A stretch of 64,000 nt of DNA, taken from the NCBI GenBank assembly GCA_934476675.1, contig CAKSOE010000001.1, forward strand, positions 186,001 through 250,000, written 5' to 3'. This document shows, piece by piece, positions 1-8,573 of the stretch; the first letter of the stretch is position 1; every line of letters begins with the position of its first letter. The translations under genes and the position numbers were made by a program. Origin of the DNA: an uncultured Clostridia bacterium. GTDB lineage: Bacteria > Bacillota > Clostridia > UBA1381. The notes under the pieces are model-generated. The model searched no databases, was not told the DNA's origin, and saw only the letters and a list, made by a program, of their open reading frames with translations.

Positions 1-474
1 ACAGCGTTCCGAAAGCATATCGTTTCTGTCGAGTGTAACAGTGCCGTCATAGAGTGTATCAACCAAAATACTGCCGCTTTCTTCGCGTATTGAAGAAATA
101 CCCTCTGCACTGTCTTTAATGCGGTTAGCGTCAAGCATACCGTTGCACGGAACACCTACCGCATAAACCTTTTCACGGTCAAAACGGTGTTCGGTAAGCA
201 GCTGATTAAAGCTGTATGTATCGCACGGTTTAAGGAAAACGAGAACCTTGTTTTCACTTTTTGCAGTTTCCTTTATAAGGTATTTTGAAAAGTTTGCGCC
301 GCAGAAATCATTCCATACGAAGTCCTTTTCAAGCTCATCTGCCGTGCGGAAAACTGCCGGAGTTATATCGTAGTCAAATTCTCCCATCTTCCAGCCGAGT
401 ACGCGGTCAACAGCACCGTTACCAAGCATTTCGGAAGCTTTTGATATAAGAATTTCACGTTTTATTTCTTGCAT
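1..474 (-). CDS. Hdr-associated iron-sulfur/flavin protein, N-terminal part (runs off window)
   Basis: The gene reads from an ATG at 474 down to the window edge, giving about 158 codons without a stop; the C-terminus lies outside. Visible segments include KPCDTYSFNQLL (roughly residues 85-96) and VGVPCNGML, each with a cysteine in a setting seen in the FrhB/FdhB-like and 4Fe-4S proteins encoded beside HdrA-MvhD in anaerobes. It overlaps the mvhD gene by 13 bases, so it is translationally coupled and probably works as an electron-transfer partner of the Hdr complex. The family assignment is by pattern and context only; the domain that would settle it is missing from the window. Confidence 0.55.
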   Translation of the reverse strand, partial: MQEIKREILISKASEMLGNGAVDRVLGWKMGEFDYDITPAVFRTADELEKDFVWNDFCGANFSKYLIKETAKSENKVLVFLKPCDTYSFNQLLTEHRFDREKVYAVGVPCNGMLDANRIKDSAEGISSIREESGSILVDTLYDGTVTLDRNDMLSERC

Positions 475-896
475 CGCAAATCCTCCAATCTCTTATTCTC
501 ACCAAGAGCGGCAACTCTCTGTGCGAAATTATTCATTGTTTCGGCAAACTTAGCGCCCTCTGCCGCACTGACCCATTCAACATGAGTACGCTCTTTTTCG
601 ATACCGAGATAATCGAGCATCGAGAACAGCAGCGCCATACGGCGGCGTGTGTAATAGTTGCCGGAGGTGTAGTGACAGTCGCCGGGGTGGCAGCCGCACA
701 GAATTACGCCGTCCGCACCTCTCTGAAATGCACGGAGAATAAACATCGGGTTTACTCTGCATGAGCAGGGAACGCGGATGATTTTTACGTCTGCCGGATA
801 GTTCAGTCTGTTGTTTCCTGCAAGATCGGCGCCGGCATAGGAACACCAATTACAGCAGAATGCCACTATAAGCGGCTTATATTCATTCATTTGCAT
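462..896 (-). CDS. mvhD: MvhD/FlpD-type hydrogenase-heterodisulfide reductase iron-sulfur subunit
   Basis: A 144-residue protein matching the MvhD/FlpD family in length and cysteine pattern: CCNWCSY near residue 14, VPCSCRVNP near 43 and CGCHPGDCHY near 67. These cysteines hold a [2Fe-2S] cluster that passes electrons between a hydrogenase or dehydrogenase module and HdrA. The gene overlaps hdrA by ten bases and the following gene by 13, so the three are coupled. A GGAGG box at 907-911 serves the ATG at 896; a second ATG at 890 is possible. No hydrogenase large subunit lies in the window, so the electron donor is unknown. Confidence 0.9.
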   Translation of the reverse strand: MQMNEYKPLIVAFCCNWCSYAGADLAGNNRLNYPADVKIIRVPCSCRVNPMFILRAFQRGADGVILCGCHPGDCHYTSGNYYTRRRMALLFSMLDYLGIEKERTHVEWVSAAEGAKFAETMNNFAQRVAALGENKRLEDLRCKK

Positions 897-2881
897 ATCG
901 CATCTACCTCCGCCATAATCTGTTTATTTGTAAATCCGCGCAAATCCATAGCGCCGGACATACAAGCTACCGTACAAGCGCCGCAGCCCTGGCACACAGC
1001 CTCGTTTACCACTGCTACGCGGCGAACCTTTGTAGTTCTGTCGGGCATTCTGAATTCTTTGTCAACATATGTAATTGCACCGTACGGACATACCTTTTCA
1101 CAAGTCGAACAGCCGTTGCACATCATTTCGTTTGAATGAGCCACACAGGGATTGCCCGTAAGCTTATCCTTGCACAAAAGACCTATAACCTTAGAAGCTG
1201 CAGCGCCTGCCTGAGCAACGGTTTCCGGAATATCCTTAGGTCCCTGGCAAGCACCGGAAAGGAATACGCCGGCAGTCGGACTTTCAACAGGACGAAGCTT
1301 AGGATGCGCTTCGGTGAAGAAGTCGTTTGTATCCATGCTTGCGGTAAGCATGGTTGCGAGCGGACGTGCCGATTTGTCCGGTTCGATTGCAGCCGCAAGA
1401 ACAACAAGGTCTGCGTCTATATGAAGCTGCTTTCCGTCGATAAGGTCTGATGCCTGGACTTTAAGCTTGCCGCCTTCGGGAGATACCTTGCCGACCATGC
1501 CCTTTATATAATGCACACCGTATTCTTCAACGGCGCGGCGGTAAAATTCGTCAAAGTTTTTACCGGGAGTACGTACATCAATATAAAATACGTAAACATC
1601 GGTATCGGGGTATTTGTCGCGTATAAGCATTGAATGTTTTGCCGTATACATACAGCAGATTTTTGAACAATACTCTTTGCCTTTTTCAGCACAAGCCTCA
1701 CAGCGCGAGCCTACGCACTGTACAAATACGATAGTATGCGGATGTTCGCCGTCTGACGGACGAAGAAGAGTTCCGCCCGTAGGACCTGCCGCATTCATCA
1801 GACGTTCAAGTTCAAGAGAAGTGATGACGTCCTTTGACTGTGAATATGCAAATTCGTCGAATTTATCCATTGAAATTGGATTAAATCCTGTTGCGGCAAC
1901 GATTGCTCCGTATTTTTCTTCTATATATTCATCCTTTGCCTCGTAGTCGATAGCGCCTGCCGTGCAGACCTTTGAGCACAAGCCGCACTTGCCGGATTTC
2001 AGCATTGTGCAGTGAGCAGGGTCGATTGTGGCAACCTTGGGCACTGCCTGAGCAAACGGAATATAAATCGCATGGCGGTTATCCATGCCGAGGTTAAATT
2101 CATTCGGTACTCTCTTTTGAGGACATTTTTCGGTACAAGCTCCGCAGCCGGTACAAACCTCCTCTTTAACATATCTTGCCTTACGCTTTATTGTTACATC
2201 AAAATTGCCGACAAAGCCTTTAACATCGGTAACCTCCGAATATGAGAAAATACGTATTTTCTCATTCTGTGCCACATCAACCATTTTTGGCGTAAGAATA
2301 CAAGCCGCACAGTCGAGGGTGGGGAAGGTCTTGTCAAGCTGAGCCATTTTACCGCCGATTGTCGGTTTTGTTTCGACAATGTCAACGGGGAAACCTGCGT
2401 CGGCAATGTCAAGCGCGGTCTGGATTCCGGCGATACCTCCGCCGATAACAAGCGCACGTTTTGTAACGGGGCTTTCACCGGGGGTAAGCGGTGCGTTGAG
2501 ATTAACCTTTGCAACAGCCGCCTTGCCGAGAATGATAGCCTTTTCCGTACCGATAGGCATTTCTTTATGTACCCATGAACACTGTTCACGAATATTTGCT
2601 ATTTCCACCATATAAGGATTTAAGCCTGCGGCAGCCGCCGTTTTGCGGAAGGTTGCCTCATGCATACGCGGTGAACATGAGCAGACAACGATTCCCGTGA
2701 GCTTATGTTCTTTTACTGCGTCCTTTATAATGTTCTGTCCCGCCTGGGAACACATATACTGATAATCGGTGGAGAAAACAACACCGGGTTCATTTTTAAG
2801 AGCCTGCGCAACTGCCGCTACATCAACCGTTCCGGCAATATTTGTACCGCAGTGGCAGACAAAAACTCCAATTCTTTGCAT
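887..2881 (-). CDS. hdrA: CoB-CoM heterodisulfide reductase-like iron-sulfur flavoprotein subunit A
   Basis: A 664-residue HdrA, the FAD-carrying core of HdrABC complexes that in anaerobes bifurcates electrons between a disulfide or related acceptor and ferredoxin. An FAD-binding GGGIAG motif sits at residues 147-152, followed by the family motif around DCAACILTPKM (190-200). A ferredoxin-type cluster CTGCGACTEKCP is at 243-254, and two further clusters (CNGCSTCEKVCP and CQGCGACTVAC) lie near the C-terminus. The start at 2881 has an AAAGGAG box 7-9 bases upstream. It sits between hdrC and mvhD. A bacterium of this type lacks coenzymes M and B, so the disulfide acceptor must be something else; that is inference. 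Confidence 0.93.
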   Translation of the reverse strand: MQRIGVFVCHCGTNIAGTVDVAAVAQALKNEPGVVFSTDYQYMCSQAGQNIIKDAVKEHKLTGIVVCSCSPRMHEATFRKTAAAAGLNPYMVEIANIREQCSWVHKEMPIGTEKAIILGKAAVAKVNLNAPLTPGESPVTKRALVIGGGIAGIQTALDIADAGFPVDIVETKPTIGGKMAQLDKTFPTLDCAACILTPKMVDVAQNEKIRIFSYSEVTDVKGFVGNFDVTIKRKARYVKEEVCTGCGACTEKCPQKRVPNEFNLGMDNRHAIYIPFAQAVPKVATIDPAHCTMLKSGKCGLCSKVCTAGAIDYEAKDEYIEEKYGAIVAATGFNPISMDKFDEFAYSQSKDVITSLELERLMNAAGPTGGTLLRPSDGEHPHTIVFVQCVGSRCEACAEKGKEYCSKICCMYTAKHSMLIRDKYPDTDVYVFYIDVRTPGKNFDEFYRRAVEEYGVHYIKGMVGKVSPEGGKLKVQASDLIDGKQLHIDADLVVLAAAIEPDKSARPLATMLTASMDTNDFFTEAHPKLRPVESPTAGVFLSGACQGPKDIPETVAQAGAAASKVIGLLCKDKLTGNPCVAHSNEMMCNGCSTCEKVCPYGAITYVDKEFRMPDRTTKVRRVAVVNEAVCQGCGACTVACMSGAMDLRGFTNKQIMAEVDAICK

Positions 2882-2898
2882 GGATTGCTTCTCCTTTC

Positions 2899-3291
2899 TT
2901 ACTTGGAATATTTACGCATTGCGCTCATGATTGCCTGCTGGGGCATATCCTCATCGAGTAATGCGGGTATATCGTCGGGTGTTAAATGATTAGCGCCCTT
3001 TTCACGGATAACGCTCAGTCTTAAAGCTTCAACGAGCTTTGCCGGCTCAACGCCGCGCGGACAGCGATCCACACAGGCAAAGCAGGAAAGACATTTATAA
3101 ATCGAATCGGATTTCATAAGTGCGTCAATGTCGCCGTTTTCTACCATATATACAAACTGATGCGGATGATACTCCATTTCGTCATAAGAAGGGCAGGTGG
3201 CGGAGCATTTTCCGCAGCGCATACACTTGCGCGGGTTTACACCGCTCATACGAAGAATCTGTTCCTTTTGGCGTTCGTTTTTATTCTGCAT
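2899..3291 (-). CDS. hdrC: Heterodisulfide reductase-like subunit C (two 4Fe-4S clusters)
   Basis: A 130-residue protein with two ferredoxin-like cysteine clusters, CMRCGKCSATCPS (near residue 21) and CLSCFACVDRCP (near residue 68). This is the layout of HdrC, which relays electrons from HdrA to the catalytic HdrB. It overlaps the 3' end of hdrB by 11 bases and ends 17 bases before hdrA, so order and spacing are those of an hdrB-hdrC-hdrA operon. The protein is soluble; no membrane segment is visible, which separates it from the HdrE/DsrM-linked forms. Confidence 0.9.
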   Translation of the reverse strand: MQNKNERQKEQILRMSGVNPRKCMRCGKCSATCPSYDEMEYHPHQFVYMVENGDIDALMKSDSIYKCLSCFACVDRCPRGVEPAKLVEALRLSVIREKGANHLTPDDIPALLDEDMPQQAIMSAMRKYSK

Positions 3292-4087
3292 GATTATCCT
3301 CCTTTACGCCGAGAGCCTCTGCAAGAAGTTCGGTAAAATACATTACGGGAAGGCTGCTTCCGCTTTTTACAAGATTGTACTTGCAAAGCGGACAAGCGGT
3401 AATAATCATTTCCGCACCGCTGACTTTTGCGCTGTCGCTTACGGCGTTTGACTTTTTCTTTACAAGATCTTTGTCTTCAAGAGCAGCATAGCCGCCGCAG
3501 CATTCGTTTCTCATGGGATAAACGACAGCCTCTGCACCGAGAGCCTTTATAAAGTCCTCTATAATATGAGGATTTTCTGCGTCGTCAAGTCTCATGACCT
3601 TGCCGGGACGAAGAAGCAGACAACCGTAATATGCGGCGATTTTTCTACCTGTAAGCGGATTTACAACCGCATCACGGACTTTGTCAAAGCCGACAACATC
3701 GCGGAGCAGTTCAAGATAATGATAAACTTCCGTTTCGCCGTGATAATCCTCTGACGGCTCTTTATCCTGTGCCATATACCTGTTTACCTTATCGGCAAAT
3801 TCGGTATCTGTCTGCATTGCGTGATTTGTCTGCTTTATTACATTATGACAGGCTGAACATACCGTAACCAAAGACTGAGAACTGTCTTTTGCGGCTTTTA
3901 AAGCGCGAACGGACGGAAGCTTTGAAGCGATTTCGTCCTTTGCGCTGACAAAAACACCGCCGCAGCACTGCCAGTTCTCGATTTCGCAAAGCTCAACGCC
4001 GAGAATTTCGGCGCATTTGCGTGCGTAAAAATCAAGCTGCTTTGCCTTTGTACGGAGAGTACAGCCGGGAAAATAACTGACTTTCAT
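3281..4087 (-). CDS. hdrB: Heterodisulfide reductase-like subunit B (CCG-domain protein)
   Basis: The ATG at 4087 gives a 268-residue protein beginning MKVSYFPGCTL, the usual HdrB N-terminus; longer readings would run into fumC. It carries the two cysteine-rich CCG domains of HdrB, WQCCGG in the first half and NECCGGYAAL followed by ACPLCKYNL in the second, which in the characterised enzyme hold noncubane [4Fe-4S] clusters where the disulfide is reduced. It follows fumC after 43 bases. An AAAGGAATT box lies rather far upstream (about 15 bases), so the exact start is less certain than the identity. Confidence 0.9.
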   Translation of the reverse strand: MKVSYFPGCTLRTKAKQLDFYARKCAEILGVELCEIENWQCCGGVFVSAKDEIASKLPSVRALKAAKDSSQSLVTVCSACHNVIKQTNHAMQTDTEFADKVNRYMAQDKEPSEDYHGETEVYHYLELLRDVVGFDKVRDAVVNPLTGRKIAAYYGCLLLRPGKVMRLDDAENPHIIEDFIKALGAEAVVYPMRNECCGGYAALEDKDLVKKKSNAVSDSAKVSGAEMIITACPLCKYNLVKSGSSLPVMYFTELLAEALGVKEDNHAE

Positions 4088-4130
4088 TAATACAACAATT
4101 CCTTTCTGTGCCGTCGGCACGAAATTAACG

Positions 4131-5507
4131 TTAAACCATCTGTTCGGGGTGGAATACCTCGTCAAATTTTTCTTCTGTCAAAAATCCAAGTTCAACACAA
4201 GCCTCTTTAAGCGAAATGTTGTCCTTGTAAGCTTTTTTAGCTGTTTTTGCGGCGTTTTCATAGCCGATATAAGGATTGAGCGCCGTAACAAGCATAAGTG
4301 AATTATGCAGATTATGGTGCATTTTTTCTTTGTTTGCCGTTATACCCGATGCGCAGTTTTTGTTGAAGGAAACAATAGCTTCAGCCAAAAGACGCGCTGA
4401 CTGCAAGAAGTTGTATGCTGCTACGGGCATGAACACGTTAAGCTCAAAATTACCTTGTGACGCAGCCATTCCGACAGCAACATCGTTGCCCATTACCTGA
4501 ACCGCAACCATTGTAACAGCCTCGCACTGTGTGGGATTTACCTTGCCGGGCATGATTGAAGAACCGGGTTCGTTTTCCGGAATGTGAATTTCGCCCAAAC
4601 CGTCACGCGGGCCCGATGCAAGCCAGCGAACATCGTTTGCGATTTTCATCATGTCGCAGGCTGTTGCTTTTATTGCGCCGTGTGCGAAAACAAGCTCGTC
4701 CTTAGAGGTAAGCGCGTGGAATTTGTTCTGTGCCGTAACAAAATTTTTGCCTGTAAGCGAAGCAACCTTTTCGGCAACCAATTCCGAGAATCCCTTGGGG
4801 GCATTAAGTCCCGTACCTACGGCGGTTCCGCCGAGCGCCAGCTCGTGGAGCGGCTTTAAAGCAAGCTTTAAAAGCTCAGCATCTCTTTCAAGACTTGAAC
4901 GCCAGCCGGAAATTTCCTGGCTGAATTTAATCGGAGTAGCGTCCTGCAAATGAGTACGTCCCGATTTAACTATTCCTTCGTTTTCTTCTTCAAGACGCTT
5001 AAATGTAGCAATAAGCGCTTCGATAGCGGGAAGAAGCTTATCCTCGATTGCGATAACAGCCGAAATGTGCATTGCCGTCGGAAAAGTGTCGTTCGAGGAC
5101 TGGCTCATGTTAATATCATCGTTCGGATGGCAAAGCTTGCTTCCGGCAATCTGATTTGCACGGTTTGCAATTACTTCGTTGGCATTCATGTTTGACTGCG
5201 TACCCGAACCTGTCTGCCATACAACAAGCGGAAAATGTCCGTTAAGGTCACCCGAAATCACCTCATCGCAGGCAGCTGTTATTGCCGCAAGCTTTTCGGA
5301 GGTCATTTTTTCGGGTTTAAGCTCTGCATTTGCAAGAGCGGCAGCCTTTTTCAAAATTCCGAAAGCGTGTGTTATTTCTCTCGGCATTGTTTCAATATCT
5401 ACACCTATTTCAAAGTTCTCATGGCTTCTCTGGGTCTGTGCAGCCCAAAGACGGTCTGCCGGAACCTTCATTTCACCCATAGAATCATGTTCAATACGAT
5501 ATTCCAT
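4131..5507 (-). CDS. fumC: Class II fumarate hydratase (fumarase C)
   Basis: Interconverts fumarate and L-malate. The 458-residue protein starts at the ATG at 5507, preceded by AAAGGCGG. The fumarase/aspartase signature GSSIMPGKVNP is at residues 315-325, containing the flexible-loop catalytic serine, and the SGRTHLQDATP block with the active-site histidine is near 182-192. The class II substrate motif SSNDTFPTAMH is near 137. It lies 18 bases downstream of a malate/lactate dehydrogenase-type gene and just upstream of hdrBCA, suggesting a malate-fumarate segment of a reductive C4 pathway tied to the Hdr complex. The aspartase alternative is unlikely on length and position, but the families are close. 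Confidence 0.93.
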   Translation of the reverse strand: MEYRIEHDSMGEMKVPADRLWAAQTQRSHENFEIGVDIETMPREITHAFGILKKAAALANAELKPEKMTSEKLAAITAACDEVISGDLNGHFPLVVWQTGSGTQSNMNANEVIANRANQIAGSKLCHPNDDINMSQSSNDTFPTAMHISAVIAIEDKLLPAIEALIATFKRLEEENEGIVKSGRTHLQDATPIKFSQEISGWRSSLERDAELLKLALKPLHELALGGTAVGTGLNAPKGFSELVAEKVASLTGKNFVTAQNKFHALTSKDELVFAHGAIKATACDMMKIANDVRWLASGPRDGLGEIHIPENEPGSSIMPGKVNPTQCEAVTMVAVQVMGNDVAVGMAASQGNFELNVFMPVAAYNFLQSARLLAEAIVSFNKNCASGITANKEKMHHNLHNSLMLVTALNPYIGYENAAKTAKKAYKDNISLKEACVELGFLTEEKFDEVFHPEQMV

Positions 5508-5525
5508 TATATTTCCGCCTTTCAT

Positions 5526-6470
5526 TTATATATCAAGCTGACTTATAACGCTCTTTAAAGTATCGGCGCTGTGACGCAGTTTTGCAATCTCATCATCGGT
5601 AAGCGAAACGTTTACCTTGCCGCGTACGCCGTTGTAGCCTACCATGTTAAGCGTGCTCAGGCATACGTCGTCAATGCCGTATTCGCCGTGCATCATGGTC
5701 GAAACGGTCATTGTGGTGTCAATTCCGCTGAGAAGGCACTTGCAGATATGGCATACCGAAACCGATACGGCATAGAAGGTTGCGCCCTTGCGTGCGATAA
5801 CGCGTCCGCCGGACTTTCTTACGTACTGTTCGATTTCATCAAAATCAAGCTCGGGACTTGTTATTCCGGGAGTTGAAATAAGCTTCTGACATTCGCTTAT
5901 CGGAACGTTGGAAATGTTCGCAACCGACCAGGGGATAAACGACGAATCGCCGTGTTCACCGAAAACATATGCGTGAACATTGCTCTGATTGATGTTGTAA
6001 TATTCGGAAAGTCTGGAACGCAGACGCGCCGTATCAAGAATTGTACCCGAACCTATAATGCGGTTTTCCGGAATGCTTGAAAATTTGTGGAACGTATATG
6101 TCAGAATATCAACAGGATTGCTGACAATTATGTACACTGCATTCGGAGCGTATTTTGTAATTTCGGGAATAATGGTTTTTGTTATGTTTACGTTGGTCTG
6201 AGCAAGCTCAAGTCTTGTCTGACCTGCTTTTCTTGCAATACCCGACGTAAGAATTACGATGTCCGAGTTAACGGCATCGCGGTAATCGCCCGCATAAATT
6301 GAACAGGCTCCGCAGAAAGGCGTTCCCTGTCTTATGTCAAGCGCTTCACCGAGGGCTTTTTCGTTGTTTATGTCAATCATGACAATTTCCGAAGCCATGC
6401 CCATTACGGTCAATGTGTAAGCTATTGTGGAGCCGACGCTGCCGGTTCCGACGATTGATATTTTATTCAT
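5526..6470 (-). CDS. mdh: Malate/lactate dehydrogenase family protein, probably malate dehydrogenase
   Basis: A 314-residue NAD-dependent 2-hydroxyacid dehydrogenase. The Rossmann motif GTGSVGS is at residues 8-14, NPVD at 118-121, DTAR at 146-149, and the catalytic histidine is H173 in GEHGDS. Automatic annotation would probably call it L-lactate dehydrogenase from overall similarity. However, the residue six before the catalytic arginine R86, which is Gln in lactate dehydrogenases and Arg in malate dehydrogenases, is Arg here (R80 in the block ARKAGQTR). With fumC next to it, malate/oxaloacetate is the more likely substrate pair. It is the first gene of the redox operon, with its own promoter at 6502-6530. 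Confidence 0.85.
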   Translation of the reverse strand: MNKISIVGTGSVGSTIAYTLTVMGMASEIVMIDINNEKALGEALDIRQGTPFCGACSIYAGDYRDAVNSDIVILTSGIARKAGQTRLELAQTNVNITKTIIPEITKYAPNAVYIIVSNPVDILTYTFHKFSSIPENRIIGSGTILDTARLRSRLSEYYNINQSNVHAYVFGEHGDSSFIPWSVANISNVPISECQKLISTPGITSPELDFDEIEQYVRKSGGRVIARKGATFYAVSVSVCHICKCLLSGIDTTMTVSTMMHGEYGIDDVCLSTLNMVGYNGVRGKVNVSLTDDEIAKLRHSADTLKSVISQLDI

Positions 6471-6501
6471 AATACACCTCGCATTTTACATTATTCACTA
6501 T

Positions 6502-6530
6502 ATTATATCACAGTTCGCGCAATAGTGCAA
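6502..6530 (-). promoter_or_regulatory. Promoter of the mdh-fumC-hdr operon
   Basis: Read on the minus strand: -35 TTGCAC (6525-6530), 17-base spacer, -10 TATAAT (6502-6507), 32 bases before the mdh start codon. The A/T-rich, partly symmetric sequence around 6521-6535 (containing GCAATAGTGCAATTGC) overlaps the -35 box and could be a regulator site, possibly for the LysR protein encoded upstream. Confidence 0.6.
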
Positions 6531-6620
6531 TTGCTAATTTTGAATATTGGTATTGTTATTATCGATATACCCTGTTTTGATTATAAAAACTGTGCATTAT
6601 GCTAAGTTTCTGCATAAAAA

Positions 6621-6651
6621 CGGAGTATGCGCAAAGTTTACGCATACTCCG
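6621..6651 (-). terminator. Terminator of the lysR gene
   Basis: Perfect 11-base arms CGGAGTATGCG / CGCATACTCCG with a nine-base loop, followed on the minus strand by TTTTT. It separates lysR from the mdh operon promoter. Confidence 0.75.
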
Positions 6652-6656
6652 TCCGT

Positions 6657-7592
6657 TTAATGTATATTTTCAAAGGTTTCGCGCTTTGTCTGTATAAGCT
6701 GACCGATGAAAAGCTTGTCTGTTTGTGAAAGGGTATAGTCCTTGCGCCGGATAAGCATATCCTTGTATATATGGCTGCCGTCATCACAGGGCCGCTGAAC
6801 AAGCCTGTAACGCTCAAGCAATGCGGTCGGAACAGGCGATACAAGCATAAAAGTTTTTGGGTTTGAGGAGAGGAGCGCAAGCTGACTGCCGCGCTCAAAA
6901 ACAAAAATTCTCCTGTGAACATTATCTGTAAGCTCGGATTTTTTGACCTCCGACTGCGGCAGAGACGGCACATACGGGTCGGCGTGTGCGATTTCAATGT
7001 AGTCGGAAAGGTCGTCGGGGGTGATATTTTCTTTATATGCAAGGGGAGAGTTATGGCTCATTACAAGAATGTGCTTAAACTCGGCTACAAGCTCGCAGTC
7101 AAGCTTTTTTTCTTCAAGCATTGATTTATAATACTTGTCATAAATATCCGCATAGCGTATAATTCCCAAATTGTATTCGTCCCGGAGGATATTGTTTATG
7201 GCACGCAGGGAATTTGTTTCTTTGTACAAAATTTCCCAGTCCTCGCTGCTGCCAAGCGATTCGGAAAATTTTACAAGAGCTTCGGAAATATAGCTTGCAC
7301 GGGGAACGGAAATTGAAAATCTTTGCTTAACGGAAACCCCGTTTTTAAAGATTTCCTCCAATGCGTCAACTTGTTTCAATATGCTTTTCGCATAACCCAT
7401 AAACATTTCGCCCTCGGGAGTGAGCGTCATGCCCTTTGCGCTCCGTTCAAATATTTTTATGCCCAAAGACGTTTCGAGTTCCTTTACAGCACGGCTCAGA
7501 TTCGGCTGACCCGTCAGAAGTCTCTCGGCAGCTTTGTTTATAGAACCGCATTTTGCAATCTCAACCGCATATTTTATATGAAGCATATTCAT
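6657..7592 (-). CDS. LysR-family transcriptional regulator
   Basis: A 311-residue regulator. The N-terminal winged helix-turn-helix is the LysR type (SINKAAERLLTGQPNLSRAVKELETSLG in the first 50 residues, read in parts), followed by a linker helix and a periplasmic-binding-like effector domain. The ATG at 7592 is chosen over the GTG at 7601 because an AGGTGA box sits six bases before it. It lies directly upstream of, and in the same direction as, the mdh-fumC-hdr operon but is separated from it by its own terminator. It may control that operon; the usual divergent arrangement is absent, so this is inference. Confidence 0.88.
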   Translation of the reverse strand: MNMLHIKYAVEIAKCGSINKAAERLLTGQPNLSRAVKELETSLGIKIFERSAKGMTLTPEGEMFMGYAKSILKQVDALEEIFKNGVSVKQRFSISVPRASYISEALVKFSESLGSSEDWEILYKETNSLRAINNILRDEYNLGIIRYADIYDKYYKSMLEEKKLDCELVAEFKHILVMSHNSPLAYKENITPDDLSDYIEIAHADPYVPSLPQSEVKKSELTDNVHRRIFVFERGSQLALLSSNPKTFMLVSPVPTALLERYRLVQRPCDDGSHIYKDMLIRRKDYTLSQTDKLFIGQLIQTKRETFENIH

Positions 7593-7627
7593 AAGTATCA
7601 CCTGCTCAATTCATAATATTACCATAT

Positions 7628-7656
7628 ATTATATTACTTTGTGAAAAATAAATCAA
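7628..7656 (-). promoter_or_regulatory. Promoter of lysR
   Basis: Minus strand: -35 TTGATT (7651-7656), 17-base spacer, -10 TATAAT (7628-7633), 36 bases before the lysR ATG. Confidence 0.5.
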
Positions 7657-7688
7657 TATACGATTTAGACAAATTTATATATAATAAC

Positions 7689-7727
7689 GCAAAAAGCGTC
7701 ATTTCTGAGGCAAAGACGCTTTTTGCG
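7689..7727 (-). terminator. Terminator after sigG
   Basis: Perfect 12-base arms GCAAAAAGCGTC / GACGCTTTTTGC with a 14-base loop directly after the sigG stop codon. T runs are inside the arm, so it may work on both strands. Confidence 0.75.
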
Positions 7728-7733
7728 TGTTGT

Positions 7734-8504
7734 TTATATATATTTTCTCAACTGTTTTAGGGCGCTTTTTTCAAGCCTTGATACCTGTGCCTGGGAAATT
7801 CCGATTTCGTCCGCAACCTCCATTTGCGTGCGGCCCATAAAAAAACGCAGGTCAAGTATATGCTTTTCGCGGCTGTCAAGATGCTTTAACGCTTCGTTTA
7901 AGGCTATGTTTTCAAGCCAGTTTTCGTCAATATTTTTCTTGTCCTTTATCTGATCCATAACAAAAATAGCTTCGTTGCCCTCATGATAAACGGGCTCGTA
8001 AAGCGATATGGGATCTGTTATTGCGTCAAGCGCAAAAACAACGTCCTCTTTCGGCAGATTAAGTTCCTTTGCAATTTCCGATACGGTAGGCTCTTTTGAG
8101 TTTTGTGCGATAAGCTTTTCCTTTACGTGCAGCGCCTTGTAGGCAATATCCTTTAAGGAACGGCTTACGCGGATTGAATTGTTATCCCGGAGATAACGGC
8201 GTATTTCGCCGATAATCATTGGCACGGCATATGTGGAAAACTGTACGTTCTGCGATAAATCAAAATTGTCGATTGCTTTTATAAGTCCTATGCAGCCGAC
8301 CTGAAACAAATCGTCGACATTTTCGCCGCGGTTATTGAAACGCTTTATTACACTCAGCACAAGCCGCAGATTACCATGAATAAATTTCTCGCGCGCCTGT
8401 TCGTCGCCGGCTTTTATTTTTACAAAAAGTTCAGCCTTTTCTTCCCTCGAAAGTGTGGGAAGCTTAGAAGTGTTTACCCCGCATATTTCAACCTTGTTGG
8501 TCAT
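7734..8504 (-). CDS. sigG: RNA polymerase sporulation sigma factor SigG
   Basis: A 256-residue late forespore sigma factor. The N-terminus MTNKVEICGVNTSKLP is nearly the hallmark sequence of SigG. Region 2 (DLFQVGCIGLIKAIDNFD, then YAVPMIIGEIRRYLRD) and region 4 with the terminal helix-turn-helix (TQMEVADEIGISQAQVSRLE) are complete. GGAGG lies eight bases before the ATG. It follows sigE after 69 bases, as in Bacillus and most clostridia, where the gene is read both from the spoIIG promoter and from its own forespore promoter. I could not find a convincing SigF/SigG promoter upstream. Confidence 0.95.
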   Translation of the reverse strand: MTNKVEICGVNTSKLPTLSREEKAELFVKIKAGDEQAREKFIHGNLRLVLSVIKRFNNRGENVDDLFQVGCIGLIKAIDNFDLSQNVQFSTYAVPMIIGEIRRYLRDNNSIRVSRSLKDIAYKALHVKEKLIAQNSKEPTVSEIAKELNLPKEDVVFALDAITDPISLYEPVYHEGNEAIFVMDQIKDKKNIDENWLENIALNEALKHLDSREKHILDLRFFMGRTQMEVADEIGISQAQVSRLEKSALKQLRKYI

Positions 8505-8524
8505 AACTGTTTCCTCCTTGTATA

Positions 8525-8546
8525 AGCCGCCTGTAGCAGGACGGCT
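8525..8546. repeat. Stem-loop between sigE and sigG
   Basis: AGCCG-CCTG, loop TAG, CAGG-A-CGGCT: a nine-pair hairpin with one bulged base in the short gap between the two sigma genes. No U tract follows, so it is not a classical terminator; it may limit read-through or shape mRNA ends. Confidence 0.45.
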
Positions 8547-8573
8547 ATGTACGCGGGGAGGGATAAGTATGTA

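Noticed and set aside
8505..8573. A SigF/SigG-dependent promoter before sigG
   Set aside because: CATACTTA on the minus strand looks like a -10, but no matching -35 is at the right distance.
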